Of a stretch of 64,000 nucleotides of DNA, positions 14,001 to 26,000 are shown piece by piece; within the stretch, counting starts at the first letter, position 1, and every line of letters starts with the position of its first letter. The position numbers and the translations under genes were made by a program. Source of the DNA: Tribonema minus (lineage: Eukaryota > Sar > Xanthophyceae > Tribonematales > Tribonemataceae); NCBI GenBank assembly GCA_017506865.1, contig JAFCMP010000511.1, positions 310,001 through 374,000 on the forward strand, in the 5' to 3' direction. Below the pieces are notes generated by a model. The model saw only the letters and a list, made by a program, of their open reading frames with translations. It made no database searches and had not been told where the DNA came from.

Positions 14001-17000
14001 GGTCCATCCACTGGCGGCCGCGCTCGTCCACGGTGGCGGCGAGCGACCACACGAGCGCCGACAGGAACAGCGGCTCGAGGTGGTGGCTGAGCTGTGCTGC
14101 CTCCTCCGCTGAGCGCCGACACACGCCCTCCACGGGCCGGAACGTCTCCAAGTAGCAGTCGAGGAGGTTCATGAGGCCGCGCGCTGCGGCGGCGGCGGAG
14201 CGTAGGGCAGGTAGGTAGGTATACACGCTGCTTCAAGTTACTGCTGTATGCATGTTGTACTTCAAGTAGGGGGAGTATTGGTACTGCAAGGAAGCGTCTG
14301 GCGCGTGCATCAGAAGCAGACTGCAGGTAGCAGTCAAGGAGGTGCATGAGGCCGCGCGCTGCAGCGGCGGCGGCGGAGCGCAGTGCAGGTGGGTAGGTAG
14401 GTATACACCATGCTGTAGTAATCTTGTACTTCAAGTTTGTGGGGTGGTTCACCATAAGAGCGAGCCTGCCTTCAAGTATGTGCGGTGGTTTTGCCGTAAG
14501 GAAGAGCCTGCCACGTGAATGATGAGCAGGATGCGGGCTGGCCGCTCTGTGTGCTCTGTGTACTTGAGGTCAATTGTTGCTTAGGGCAACATGGGGCCAG
14601 GGTCGTAACCCTAACCCTAAACCTTTCCTAACCCAATACATACCCTATGAAGGATCTCTCGTCTTGTCGTGAACTGACGCGTCACAAGCCATCCCTTCTT
14701 CTGCGTTCCTTCACCGGCCAGGGGTGCTGGTAGACGTGATGGAATGCGGAGACTGCAATTCGCACGCACTCCAAGGTTTGCATGCTGCGGAAAGCGGCCA
14801 CTGTGCGCGCGCCGCACAGCACTGACGCACCCCGCGTTGTACCAGGGCAGGACAATGGAGGCAGAGGAACCAGTACACTGCAGTACACCAGCATACCATT
14901 CCAGCTCAAGTTTGATGTGAACACAACGTATTGAGCTCAGCAAGATGCATTGGCAAGATGTGTTCCGCTATCAAGACGCTCTAAGCGAAGGTTGCCCTCT
15001 ACGTCAAATGTCGGCGTTTTACTCACACAGCTTCAGAGTTTTCAAGTCTTGCTCAGGGTGCTAGAAAACTCAGGCTATCCATGTAATACTGGCGAGATCG
15101 ACGCTTTGGCAATACAACAAACTCAGCGGCATGTTCGCACAGCGGTCCTTGTCCCTGATGCATCACCAGCAATTCGTGCCTGAACCGACAGCCGCACATG
15201 TGTGTGCCAACATGCTGAGCTCCCTGACCATAACCCTAAACCCTAAACCGCACCCTATCCCAACCCAAGCGCACACAGGATGCGTGTGGGCACGTACCAA
15301 GGCAGTTGTCCACCGTAGGCAGCGGCTCCGTGCAGAAGCGCCGCAGGCCCGATAGCGCCGGTGCCATGTAAGCGTCGAAGAGGCCGCCAAGGAGCGCCTG
15401 GTGCTGGGGCTGCAGCGCTCAGCGAGTAGGCAGCAAGGGTCAGGTCACGAGTAGGGTTAGGGTCTGGGTAGGATTGGGACTAGGGTTCGGGTTGGCAATA
15501 TGCTTGGGACATGCAAAGTGAAGTCTGTGTCTGATGCCTGCGGTCGAACTTCAGCAAGGGTGTGGACCGTGTAAACGCTCAAGGCGGAAGCTCGGCGAGA
15601 GCCACCAGTGAGAAGAAGCTCAGCGAAGGTGCCAAAAGCCCAAGTAGAAGCTCAGCGAAGGTCATGTCACATGCTCGAGGAGAACGCTCGCTTGAGGTGC
15701 ACGTCGCGTCAGACGCTTGAAGCGGAGGCTCAGCACATGTGCACCTCGTCTCAATTTACGCACGGCCAGGCAACGCCCACAAGGGTGTCCCGCAAAAGTG
15801 CACGCGGCGGAAGTGCCACGCAAGCACACGCGCAACACGCACACCAGCGATGTTGTCACTTACCCGCTCCCAACCAAAGAATTAGCTCAAATTAACCCAT
15901 TGGCAACTCACCATGACCGCGGGCGGCAGCTGCGCGAGCCACTACTGGACGAGCGGGCCGAGTGGGCACGGCTGCTGTCAATTGACAATGTGAACTTGTT
16001 CTGAGTGTCTTCCAATAAAAGAATTAGTTGAAGTTAGCTTGCCCACTCAGCGTGACCGCGGGCGGCAGCTGCGCGAGCCACGACTGGACGAGCGGGCCGA
16101 GATCAGACGCACCAATTGTCGGCCAGCGTTCATTTTCACCAGCTACCTCTGTTCCATCGTCAGCGTGCTCTGCATGCATAAATAATATATGAAATCATTA
16201 CACAGTCCCCACTTACTGTCACCGCCGGCGGCAGCTGCGCGAGCCACGACTGGACGAGCGGGTCCAGGCCGAGCGCGCGCGGCTCCATGTAGATCATGCC
16301 GCAGCGGCTGACCGTCGCGGGCGACGCGACCGCCAGGTCCTCCGGCTCGAACATCATGGTCATGGGCTCGGAGAGCAGCATGATCTCGCCGGAGGTCAGG
16401 CACAGCTTCTTGTTGTCGTCGAGCACCTGCGCCCGCGCGCGTGTGGCGACGTAGCGGAAGGGGGGATGCTCCTCAGTGCGAGCTTTAACATCAACTTTGC
16501 CATTTACACTGACGGCGAGCGGTTGACAAACGGCATGCGCGGCGACGCAGCGGAAGGGCAGACGCTCATTGCGAGGTGTAACTTTAATTTTGACATCTAC
16601 ACTAACGGCGAGCAGTTGGTGCGCGCGCGATCGTGCAGAGGGGGAGCGCTTACAGCGAGCAGTTACTTCAACTGTAATTCTTACACTAACGGCGAGCAGT
16701 TGACCAACAGCGCGCACGGTTGTGGAGAGCACGGCAGTGCTCACTGCGAGCTGATGCTGCAGCTGCAGCGCCTGCACTAACTACGATCGTGGACGCAACT
16801 GGAGAAAGCAGCGTCGGCGGCGGTGCGTGCCTGCTGCGGACGGGGGTGCTGATGCGAGCAGATGCCGTCGTCACCGATACCAACAAAACACATTTAATGA
16901 TACTGAGCGCTTGAAGCACTGCTTGATGCACAGTGCTTGGACCAGCAGGAGATGCGCAGGAGGCGGTGTTATGCCGCATCTGTAACAAAACAGTTACGTC

Positions 17001-20000
17001 CATGCAGCACAGCAGCGTCACGCACTGTGGTTATGCTCTCAACCAGACAACACCCACGGGCCATTACATTGTGTCTCTTACACACAGCTATACCCGCACA
17101 ACAGCAGCGCTCGCCGCATTCATGTTCTCATCCGCACGACAACCATGATCCTGTTACATGGCACCTGTTACTCAAACAGGTACATCCGTGCAGAGCGGGA
17201 GCAGCAGCGCTCACCGTGTTCATGTTCTCGATCCAGACGGCGTCCACCGGCCCGTCGAAGAGCACCCACTGCAGGTCGGGCGTCCCCTTCTTGGCGCAGG
17301 AGCGCACCGTGTCGGCAAGCACGCCGTCGCGCCACTCGTGCGTGTTGACGTCAAATTCACCGTACAGCTGCCCCATGGTGATGCTCTGCAGGCGGCGCGC
17401 GCGCGGCGGGGGGCGGGGGGCGGGGGGGGGGGGGGGGCACGGGGGTGCATCAGTGATCAGCGCAGCGATCTCGCGTGGCAGTGAGCTACTAGTGCTCTGG
17501 CTCATCTGCCGCGGGAGGGTTAGGGCTAGGTTTAGGGTTGGGCTTATTTGTTAGGGCGAGGCCCCGCTTGTTTGCGGATGTCAAACTAGCACAGGTCAGT
17601 GCCGTGGTGATGCTCCGCAGCCGGCGGTAGGGTCAGGTGGGTCAATGTCAAAGTTAGGGTTAGGTTAGTGTTTACAAAGCGCCGGTGCGTCAGCGCTCGG
17701 CGCACAGGGACGGCGCATGGCAGCGAGCAAGTGCGCTGGGACGCATCTGGTGCGCGAATGACTACAGCAGGCATGCTTCTTTGCGTCTCTGCCGCGGCGC
17801 TGCTGTGCATGAGAGCCGCAGCCTAGCCTGCCTCTGCGATGATGCTCCTTGGTGCACTACCCAGTGCTCAAACCCCTCACCCCCACCCTCACCTAACTCT
17901 TACCCTACTTGAATTCCTAACTCTTACCCTACTTGAATTCCTTCTTCTTACCCAAACAGCAACTCGATTGTCGTCGCACCTTGGGTTTGAGGTGGCACAT
18001 GCCGCCCCGCTTGAAGCGCGTGCACGTTGCGCCCTTCGCCGTGAGCGAACTCAGCGCATGAGCACATGCGGGCTGTCACCAGCGGCTCTGCAGCTTCATA
18101 TACTACTCCCAACTTCGGCCCAGATCCTCCCCATTAATATCACCCCCCCCCCCCCTTACTTCAACTTTAGCTCTCGCCCTAGTGACAATCCTTCTTTTCA
18201 TCCAAACGTGAAGACGACCACTGTCTCACCTTAAGGTTGAGACGGCAGGTGTCAACACTTAACCCTCATCCTGACTCTCGCCCCTTAAACACTCCTTCTT
18301 CTCACCCAAACATCAGCGATCATCGTCGCACCTTGAGGTTGAGGTGAAAAGCGTCGACCCGCTCGAAGCGCGTGCCCTTTACACCCGTGGCCTTGAGTGA
18401 GCTCACCGCATGAGCCCTTACTTCAACGCCTACCCTGCGTGCAATTTTTCCTTTCATCCAAAATCAACTCAACTGCTGTCTCACCTTGGGGTTGAGGTGG
18501 CAAGTGTCGACCCGCTCGAAGCGCGTGCCCTTTACGCCTTTCGCCTTGAGCGAGCTCAAAGCGTCGGCGAGCGTGCGTATCGCGGCGCTCTTGCCGCCGC
18601 CCGTGGGGCCCACCACCATGAGGCCGTGCCGCACGCAGACCATCTCGTAAAGCTCCACCACCTGCGCGCATACCGTTAAACAAAGCGTCACAACAAGTTG
18701 GTGTTGGTGCATCTGCAAAGTGTTTCCCCCTGGATGTGTACCGTTAAACATCGCATTACAACAAGTCGGTGCTTTTGCGAAGTACTTCCCCCTAGAACAA
18801 CGCTCAGGGTAAGGGCATGGGTTAGGTTGTGCCACACATACGCCATCTCGTACAGCTCCGCCACCTGTGCGCATATGTACCGTCAAACATACGCGTCACA
18901 ACGAGTCGGTGCACTTGCGACGTCGGTGCACTTGCGAGGTGTTTGCCCCCTGCAGCAGCGCTTAGGGTTAGGGTTAGCAGGTTGTGCCGCACGCAGACCA
19001 TCTCGTACAGCTCCACCACCTGCGCATGTGCTCTTCAACCGCGCATTACACAAGTTGGTGCACATGCAAATGATGTACCCTAGAAGCAGCGCAAGAGAGC
19101 TCTGTGCAGTGCCACAAGTAGGCGGATGCGCAAAGTACGTAGTTTTTACTTTAATCAATTATCGCTTAGGTCGCGAAAAAGCCCAAATGGAAGGTGTGCC
19201 TACAGTCTGCTACCAGAATCTGCACGTATCTTGTGAAAACTTGGAATCGCCTCAATGCGCACTGAAACTCACTTCAACGTGTACCTAAGATAGTGCAACC
19301 CCTTTCACTGTGCATGTTGTGATAATAGTGTTGTATGTTGTCTGGCCCTGTTGTGTGCGTGACGGCAGGTGTGTCAGCTGCCGGTGCGCCTTGAGCATCA
19401 GGGCCAAGGTCAGGTTTAGGTTGAGGGTTAGGGGTGGGTTGGGCGCCTGTGCCTGTGCACGTGTTCTGTACAGCTCGAGGACCTGATGCACAAGGGCGCG
19501 CACATGGTAGAGTTGACGTTTTAGAAGTTGCGTCCTCGCTGTGTACAGCTGACCTAACTGTAAGATGCATGCGCTGCAGGAAAATCTAGATCAACAGCGG
19601 CAAAACAGCTGGTTTAAGAGTAACGTATGTGAGAAAACTTGATGCTCTGACGGCCACTTGGGAGACTCTATGTGTTGCGTTTCGCCTAACCCCAACCCCA
19701 ACCCTGACTCAAACCCAACACAAACCATCCTCCTCATCTTGGAAGAGGTGCTGTTGCCACAATCCAGATTACTTCACGAGTAAGAGAATTGACAGCTGCC
19801 ACAACTCAGAAAACTACCGGAGTTGGATGTTTACAGTTGTGCCTGATGTTGTATTGTTTTCGGCTGAAATGCTTTCTGACCTTTGTCTGGAAGTTCGGCA
19901 CCGGCTGCAGGCCAGCGTCCTGCGCAGAGAGGATACGTAGGAAAAAAATGTGAGACTCAGCTGCCACATACGCCGCAGCGAATTGCAAGAAGGTAAAAAT

Positions 20001-23000
20001 GGAAAAGGCGAAGCGCCTGAACCTGCAGCTGTAACTTCAAGGTGACCACTTGCGTTCTCCCCAAACGGCAACTGACCGCGAGCAAACACAAGGGGTGCAC
20101 CGGACCGCTCTCGTGGCAGCGATTGTGGTGGCATTGACGCAAGCAGGTACAGCTAACAGGCACTAGTCTGGCCGTCTTGGTGACCACTTGAAGTGTACAA
20201 CTGCAGCGAAATGCACTCCGCTGAGTCCATGGAATCCGCGTAGATGCCCAACTGGCCGTCATCACAACAACTTGAAGTGTACCACTACAACAGGTGACAC
20301 TCCGCTGAGCACTGTTGTCCAGCATAACCGCGGGGTGCCTGCTGGACCACACCCACACTCTCAACGCGAGCACAGCGGACTCACCTGAATGGCCAGCTTA
20401 ATGGCGAGTTGAAGCGGACCGTAGTCAAAGGGCGGGCGCTCGATGCCCGGAAAGAGATCCCCCAGGATCCCCTCAAAGAGCGGCAGGTCATGCGCCAGGA
20501 ACTTGGGCACGTTCACGTCCTGCAGCGCGCGCAGCAGCAGCGCCTCCTCGCTGGAGTCGGGGCTGCACGGGGGGTGGAGGGGGGGTGGAGGGGGGGGGGA
20601 GGGGCGCTTGTTGTCGAGATCATGTCGTGGTTGTGGGTCGGCCATCGGAAGAGCATGATGGCGTCTCGCAGCACGCGCAGCAGCGCCTCTTTGCTGGAGC
20701 TGAGGTTGCAGGGGGAGAGAGGGGGAGGGGGGAAGGGGGGGGGGGGCGAGGCGCAGCACCCGGCGTGAAGTACCAAGGCAAACTCCATATACTAGGTTGA
20801 ACTCGAGCTTATCGCTGGCTATTCAGCGACAAGCCTGCACTCCTCAGAAACGTTCCGCACTCGCAAAACTCAGTCTTGAAGCATGTCAATCCGCAAGGCT
20901 GCACTCTGGCCGTACCTGGCCCTCTTCAAATTGCCCGCGGCGGTGATGACGGTCTTCACTGCACGCATGCCGTAGTCGTAGTGGTCCTGCGACGACAGCT
21001 GCTCCGAGCACAGCTTGAAGGTTGCCACCATCTTCTTCGCGCACTGCGGGCGGCGCGGAGGGCGCGAGCAGCAGCAGCAGCAGCGTCAGCGCTCAGTCCA
21101 TATTGCAGCAGTAATTGCTTCAGTTTACACATCGCGTGCGTCTGGTCTGACTTGCGAGCACAGCTTGAAGGTCGCCACCATCTTCCTGGCGCACTGCGGG
21201 CGGCGCGGAGGGAGAAGGAGCAGCAACAGTACTTCAGCAGTGCTCCGTGCAGTTCAAAATGGCGTGCATTGGTAAGCAGGAGCGAAGTTCGGGCCTCGCC
21301 GCTGCGTTCATGTTCACATCACGGCGCTGCTCTCTGCGCACTTTCCTGCACGCTCGTCCATGCAGCATAGACAACGCTGGAGATGTGCTGATAGACGATG
21401 GAACAAACAGCAGCTGTGCTCGGCACTGACCTTGCGGTTCTCCAGGTAGCCGGTGCTGAATAGCACGATCTCCGCGCAATGAGCGGATACTCATGCAGCA
21501 TACACCATGTAGGAGATGTGCCGAAGACGAAAATAGCAGCAGCAGCGCTCAAACACAGCAGCAGCAGCGCTCGGCGCTCACCTTGCGGTTCTCCAGGTAG
21601 CCGTAACTGAAGAGCATGATCTCCGCAATGAGCGCGTAGTCCGGCACCATCATGGCAACGGGCCGGAACAGCGCCTCCAGGTTGTCGGGCAGCTCGCTGC
21701 GCCCCGCGTAGCCGGGGTTCATGGTGATGAAGACGGCGAACTCGGGGTTCACCTGCGAAGGCGATGAGCGTAAGCAATTACAGACGGTTACAAGCGGTTA
21801 TGCCGTGGCGCCGGGGTTCATGGTGATGAAGACGGCGAACTCGGGGTTCACCTGCGCAGGCGGCGAGCGGTTACAGGCGGTCACGAGCGGGTACGCCCGG
21901 GTGTGAAGGGGCCAGAGCCAGGGTGCTTTGAGTACAAAAGGGAGCAGCGAGTTGAGTTGCAAGATGTTTATAGAGGTCATGGTCATGACCTTGGTCAATA
22001 CTTCGTGCGTTAACCTGAGCATTCGCGTATTTATGCAACTACATCAGGTATATATACAGCTACCACACGTCAATGTAAATATGTATGCAGTGGCGTACCA
22101 GTATGTCGGTTTCCTCAAAGACGCAGCGCGCGTCGCCGCGCTGCACCGCGCCCTGCAGTGTCATGATCTGCTGCGCGACCACGGACAGCACCTCGATGTT
22201 GATGCGGTTGAACTCATCGAAGCACGCCCACGCGCCGGACGACGCCAGCCCCTTGAAGAATTTGCCTGGGGGGGTTTGGGGGGGGGGGGCAGGGGGGGGG
22301 GGGGGGGCAGCACGAGCATGGGGGATGAGCGTAGAGCTTACGTGAGAGCCGGATGGTTGTGGCCATGTGGTTATAGCATACATACAGCGTGTCTGCACTT
22401 GAACGCTTCTCAGGACGGCCGTGACGGTTAGGGCTAGGCTTAGTGAGGTTGAGGTTAGGTTGAGGCTAAACCTAACCCTGACCCTGACCCTGAAAAACGC
22501 TGCAGAGTGTTGTCGCGCCGGCAGCGCCGTCGCGTGCTTGCTCATCCCACTGCAGGCACGCGCCAGTGCCGGACACCCCAATGCACGCGCGTCGATGGCT
22601 CAAAGTTTTCGGCAATTTTGGCACAAAGGGAGTCAAAAACCATGAACCAGCCAAAGGCACACAGAGAGAGAGAGGAAGCGTGTGCCACGTGTCGAGTGTC
22701 GAGTGCCACTGTGTTTGAACACCCTTGTGGCAATCAGTCAATCAGACTTCGTTGGCACGGGCAGCGCGAGTCGACAGGCGAACCTGCGCTCTGCAAGGCT
22801 GCTGTCACATCAAAAACCAGCCTGTAGGCTAGTTGCGTCTGACTGACCCTAAATCCAACCCTCACTTCAACCCCACACCTACGTACCGTGCTGCGCACGC
22901 GGTGCGTCATAGGAGTGCGGCCGCGCATTTCACGCCGCCTGGTGTGCGCATGTGCTGCGCAATTATCGCACGCCACAGTATGCACGAACATGCGTTCGCC

Positions 23001-26000
23001 TGCGCGGTGCGCGCCTAACCCTAACCCTAATCCTAACTCTAACCCTAACCCTTAGGGCAACGCAGCCTCACAAGGCACCCTGTGGCGTGTGTGCGCAAAC
23101 GTGTGCTGGAATCAGCCGACGTCTGGCAGCAGCGGCAATTGCCACTTACTGGTCTTCTCAAGGCAAACTGCAAAGGGCATGCGCCATCATAGTGTGGCAT
23201 TGACATTGCAAAATCATGCACCGAACACATTGCCATCGTCAATGAGCATTGACGTGGGGCTTTGCAGCACGACCAGGCCGCGGCACACAGCGCGTGGACA
23301 CGCACTTCAAGTGTCTTATACCAAATGCCCAAAGGGGCAGCGCTCACCCATGGCCATGAAGTCCAGCCCATCCGAGCAGTTGAAGACGACGCACTGCTTT
23401 GCCAGAGCCTTGGCAAGATCCTGGCCAGTGCCAAAAGTAGGGTTAGGGTTGGGATTAGAAGTGAGGTCAGAATTGAGTTGCGACTGGGGTTGGCGAGAGC
23501 CATGCAACACATTGTGTGGGGCGCGAGTCCGTTGTATTAGGGTTGGGGTTGGGGTCAGTGTGTGCAAGCGGGAGGCTTAGTAATGGCGAGGGCTGCGCAG
23601 ATTAGAGTTAGATTTCAGATAGGTTTAAAGTTAACGTTAAGCCTGGTGCGCCCCAGCACTTCAGACTGCAGACCGCGCCAGCACCTTAGAGGCGCAGCAC
23701 TGCGAACTCAACAGCTGCCGCCACTTGCATGTTGATTCACTCTCACAAGCATACATACCTTTGTCGTCTCCGTCTTGCCGGTGCCCGCGGGCCCCGCGGG
23801 CGCGCCCCCCAGTATCATCTGCAGCATGATGGTCACTCCTTGCATGGCACCGACCAGCAAGGGGAGGCACACAGCTGCAGCAGAGTACTAGCTGGTAGGC
23901 TCACATGGAAAGCAGTCAGACGCGACAACCGGAATTCAATGACAGTACATACATACCTTTGTCGTCTCCGTCTTGCCGGTGCCCGCAGGCCCCGCGGGCG
24001 CGCCCCCCAGTATCATCTGCAGCGCGCTCATAATGGTCAGGTAGCACTTGTCCGTGAGCGGCGTGATGACCAGCCGGAACGAGTTGCCCAGGTACTCGTA
24101 GCCGTAGTCGCGTTCGCTTGAGACCTTGGGGGGGGGGGGGGGGGGGGGGCAGTAATTAGCGGGCAGGTCAGCCCGTGCTTGCGTTGCAGCACTGCTTCTA
24201 TCTACTCCAGAAGTCGTTGTCATGCTGAGTTTGTCCAGGTACACGTAGCTGCAGACCTGGGGGGGGGGGGGGCGTGGTGTTTGGCAGCAGTGAACAGCGA
24301 TCAGATCAGTTTGCATGCAACTCATTACTATGCAGAGTATCGCATGTCAGGGGTTGCCCAGGTACTCGTAGCCGTAGTCGCATTCGCTTAAAACCTTGGG
24401 GGGCATTGGGGGTTTGGCAGCAGGAATCACTGAGCAGATCAGCCTGTGTAAACTTGCTTGAAGGCGCTGCTTCTACCATGTACACTTCAAAATTCCACCA
24501 AGCAGTACTTTTCAGGAGGTTGCCTATGTACTCGTAATCAGAGTCACATTCGCGGAGACCTTGGGGGGGGGGGGGAGGAGCAGTGAATCACCGAGCAGGT
24601 CAGTGTGTGTGTCTTTATTACTATGTAGAGTATACTATACTGATTATCGGGAATTGTGAAGGTACATGTAACCATAGTCACGCTCAAAGGAAGCCTTGGA
24701 GGCGTCGGGATTTGGCAGCAGTGCCCAGTTTCCTTTCAAACATTGTGCACTGCACAGGAGTCGTCGAGGTATTGGTAGCCTTCGTCCAGCTCGCTGAAAT
24801 CGTGCGGCTGCAAAGCGGTTGAAGTCAGGGTTAGGGTTAGCCACGAGCAGCGCACGGAGCACTTGCGTCACATAGCATGAAGTCTACGCGGAGACGCTCT
24901 CAACGAGCGAATCACTTGTGTGCTGGCAAAAGCGGAGAACTAGGCACACGCAGTTGCAGCACAGGCCTGGCTGGCATGCAAGGCAAGAAAGCATGCCCGC
25001 CAACACGGGAGACCTGCCACCGCGCATCAGCAGAGCATCGTCTCTGTGTTTTCGGCTAACGTGGCTGGCTTTGGGGCAGGTCAGAGTCTGACCGTTAGGG
25101 TCATATGTTAAATGTTAGGATTAGGGTTACCCTGACCCTGAAGCAAAATAAGACTGCAGCAGCCTGGGTCCAACGCGAGCAGATCAACTCACCATGACGA
25201 CTTTCAGATTGCCGCCGTCATCGTGCAGCACTCCGTCGGCCGGCAGGGCCCCTGGCTTACCGCCGTTCAGGCCGGCGACGCCCCCCTTCCAGTAGAAGCG
25301 CATCTGTACAAGGGGGAGGGGGGGGGGGGGGGGACGACAAGTTGTGGACATGAGACAAAAGTAGGGCTAGGGTTGGGCAGAGAGCGCTGGCGGTATGGCT
25401 TTAGCAAACAGGCGGCGGTTTCCGATGCAGCGTACGGCTGTAATGGTGAAAGAATGGGTCAAGACGTCGTGACAAGTGCAGTTTCTGAAGCAGAGGGAGC
25501 AGCAGATGCGGCTGAGCATTTCGCATACATGCCAGCCCCATCTCAGCTCAGCGAAGCCGTGTACATGGCGCAAAAACGTAGCTGCGTGCTGCGGACACCG
25601 AGTGCAATGCGCAGGCCGAGTTGCTGGTTGCCGGCGATTTGCGCAGGGAGCTACCCCGAGGGCCCTAATCCCAGCTCTGATCGTAACCCTAGCTTCAAAT
25701 GTCTTGTGGGCGGGGACAGCGCGCCGGAATCCTGAACCCTAACCTTAACCATAACCTCAACACTAACCCTAACCTCAACCCTAATACCTATTCCCAACCC
25801 CAATATGCACGACGCGCACGACCAGACGTCGCATGTGCGCGTGGATTACACGTATGCGAGCGCAGACCACGGGCGCTCATGGCTGATATAAGGTATCTGA
25901 GCGCTGCTGCACACAGCAGGAGCGTCACCTGCCAGAGCAATCTACGCCATGGCGCCGATACCGATGGCGATGCGGGGCGACGCCAGCACATATACTTTCT

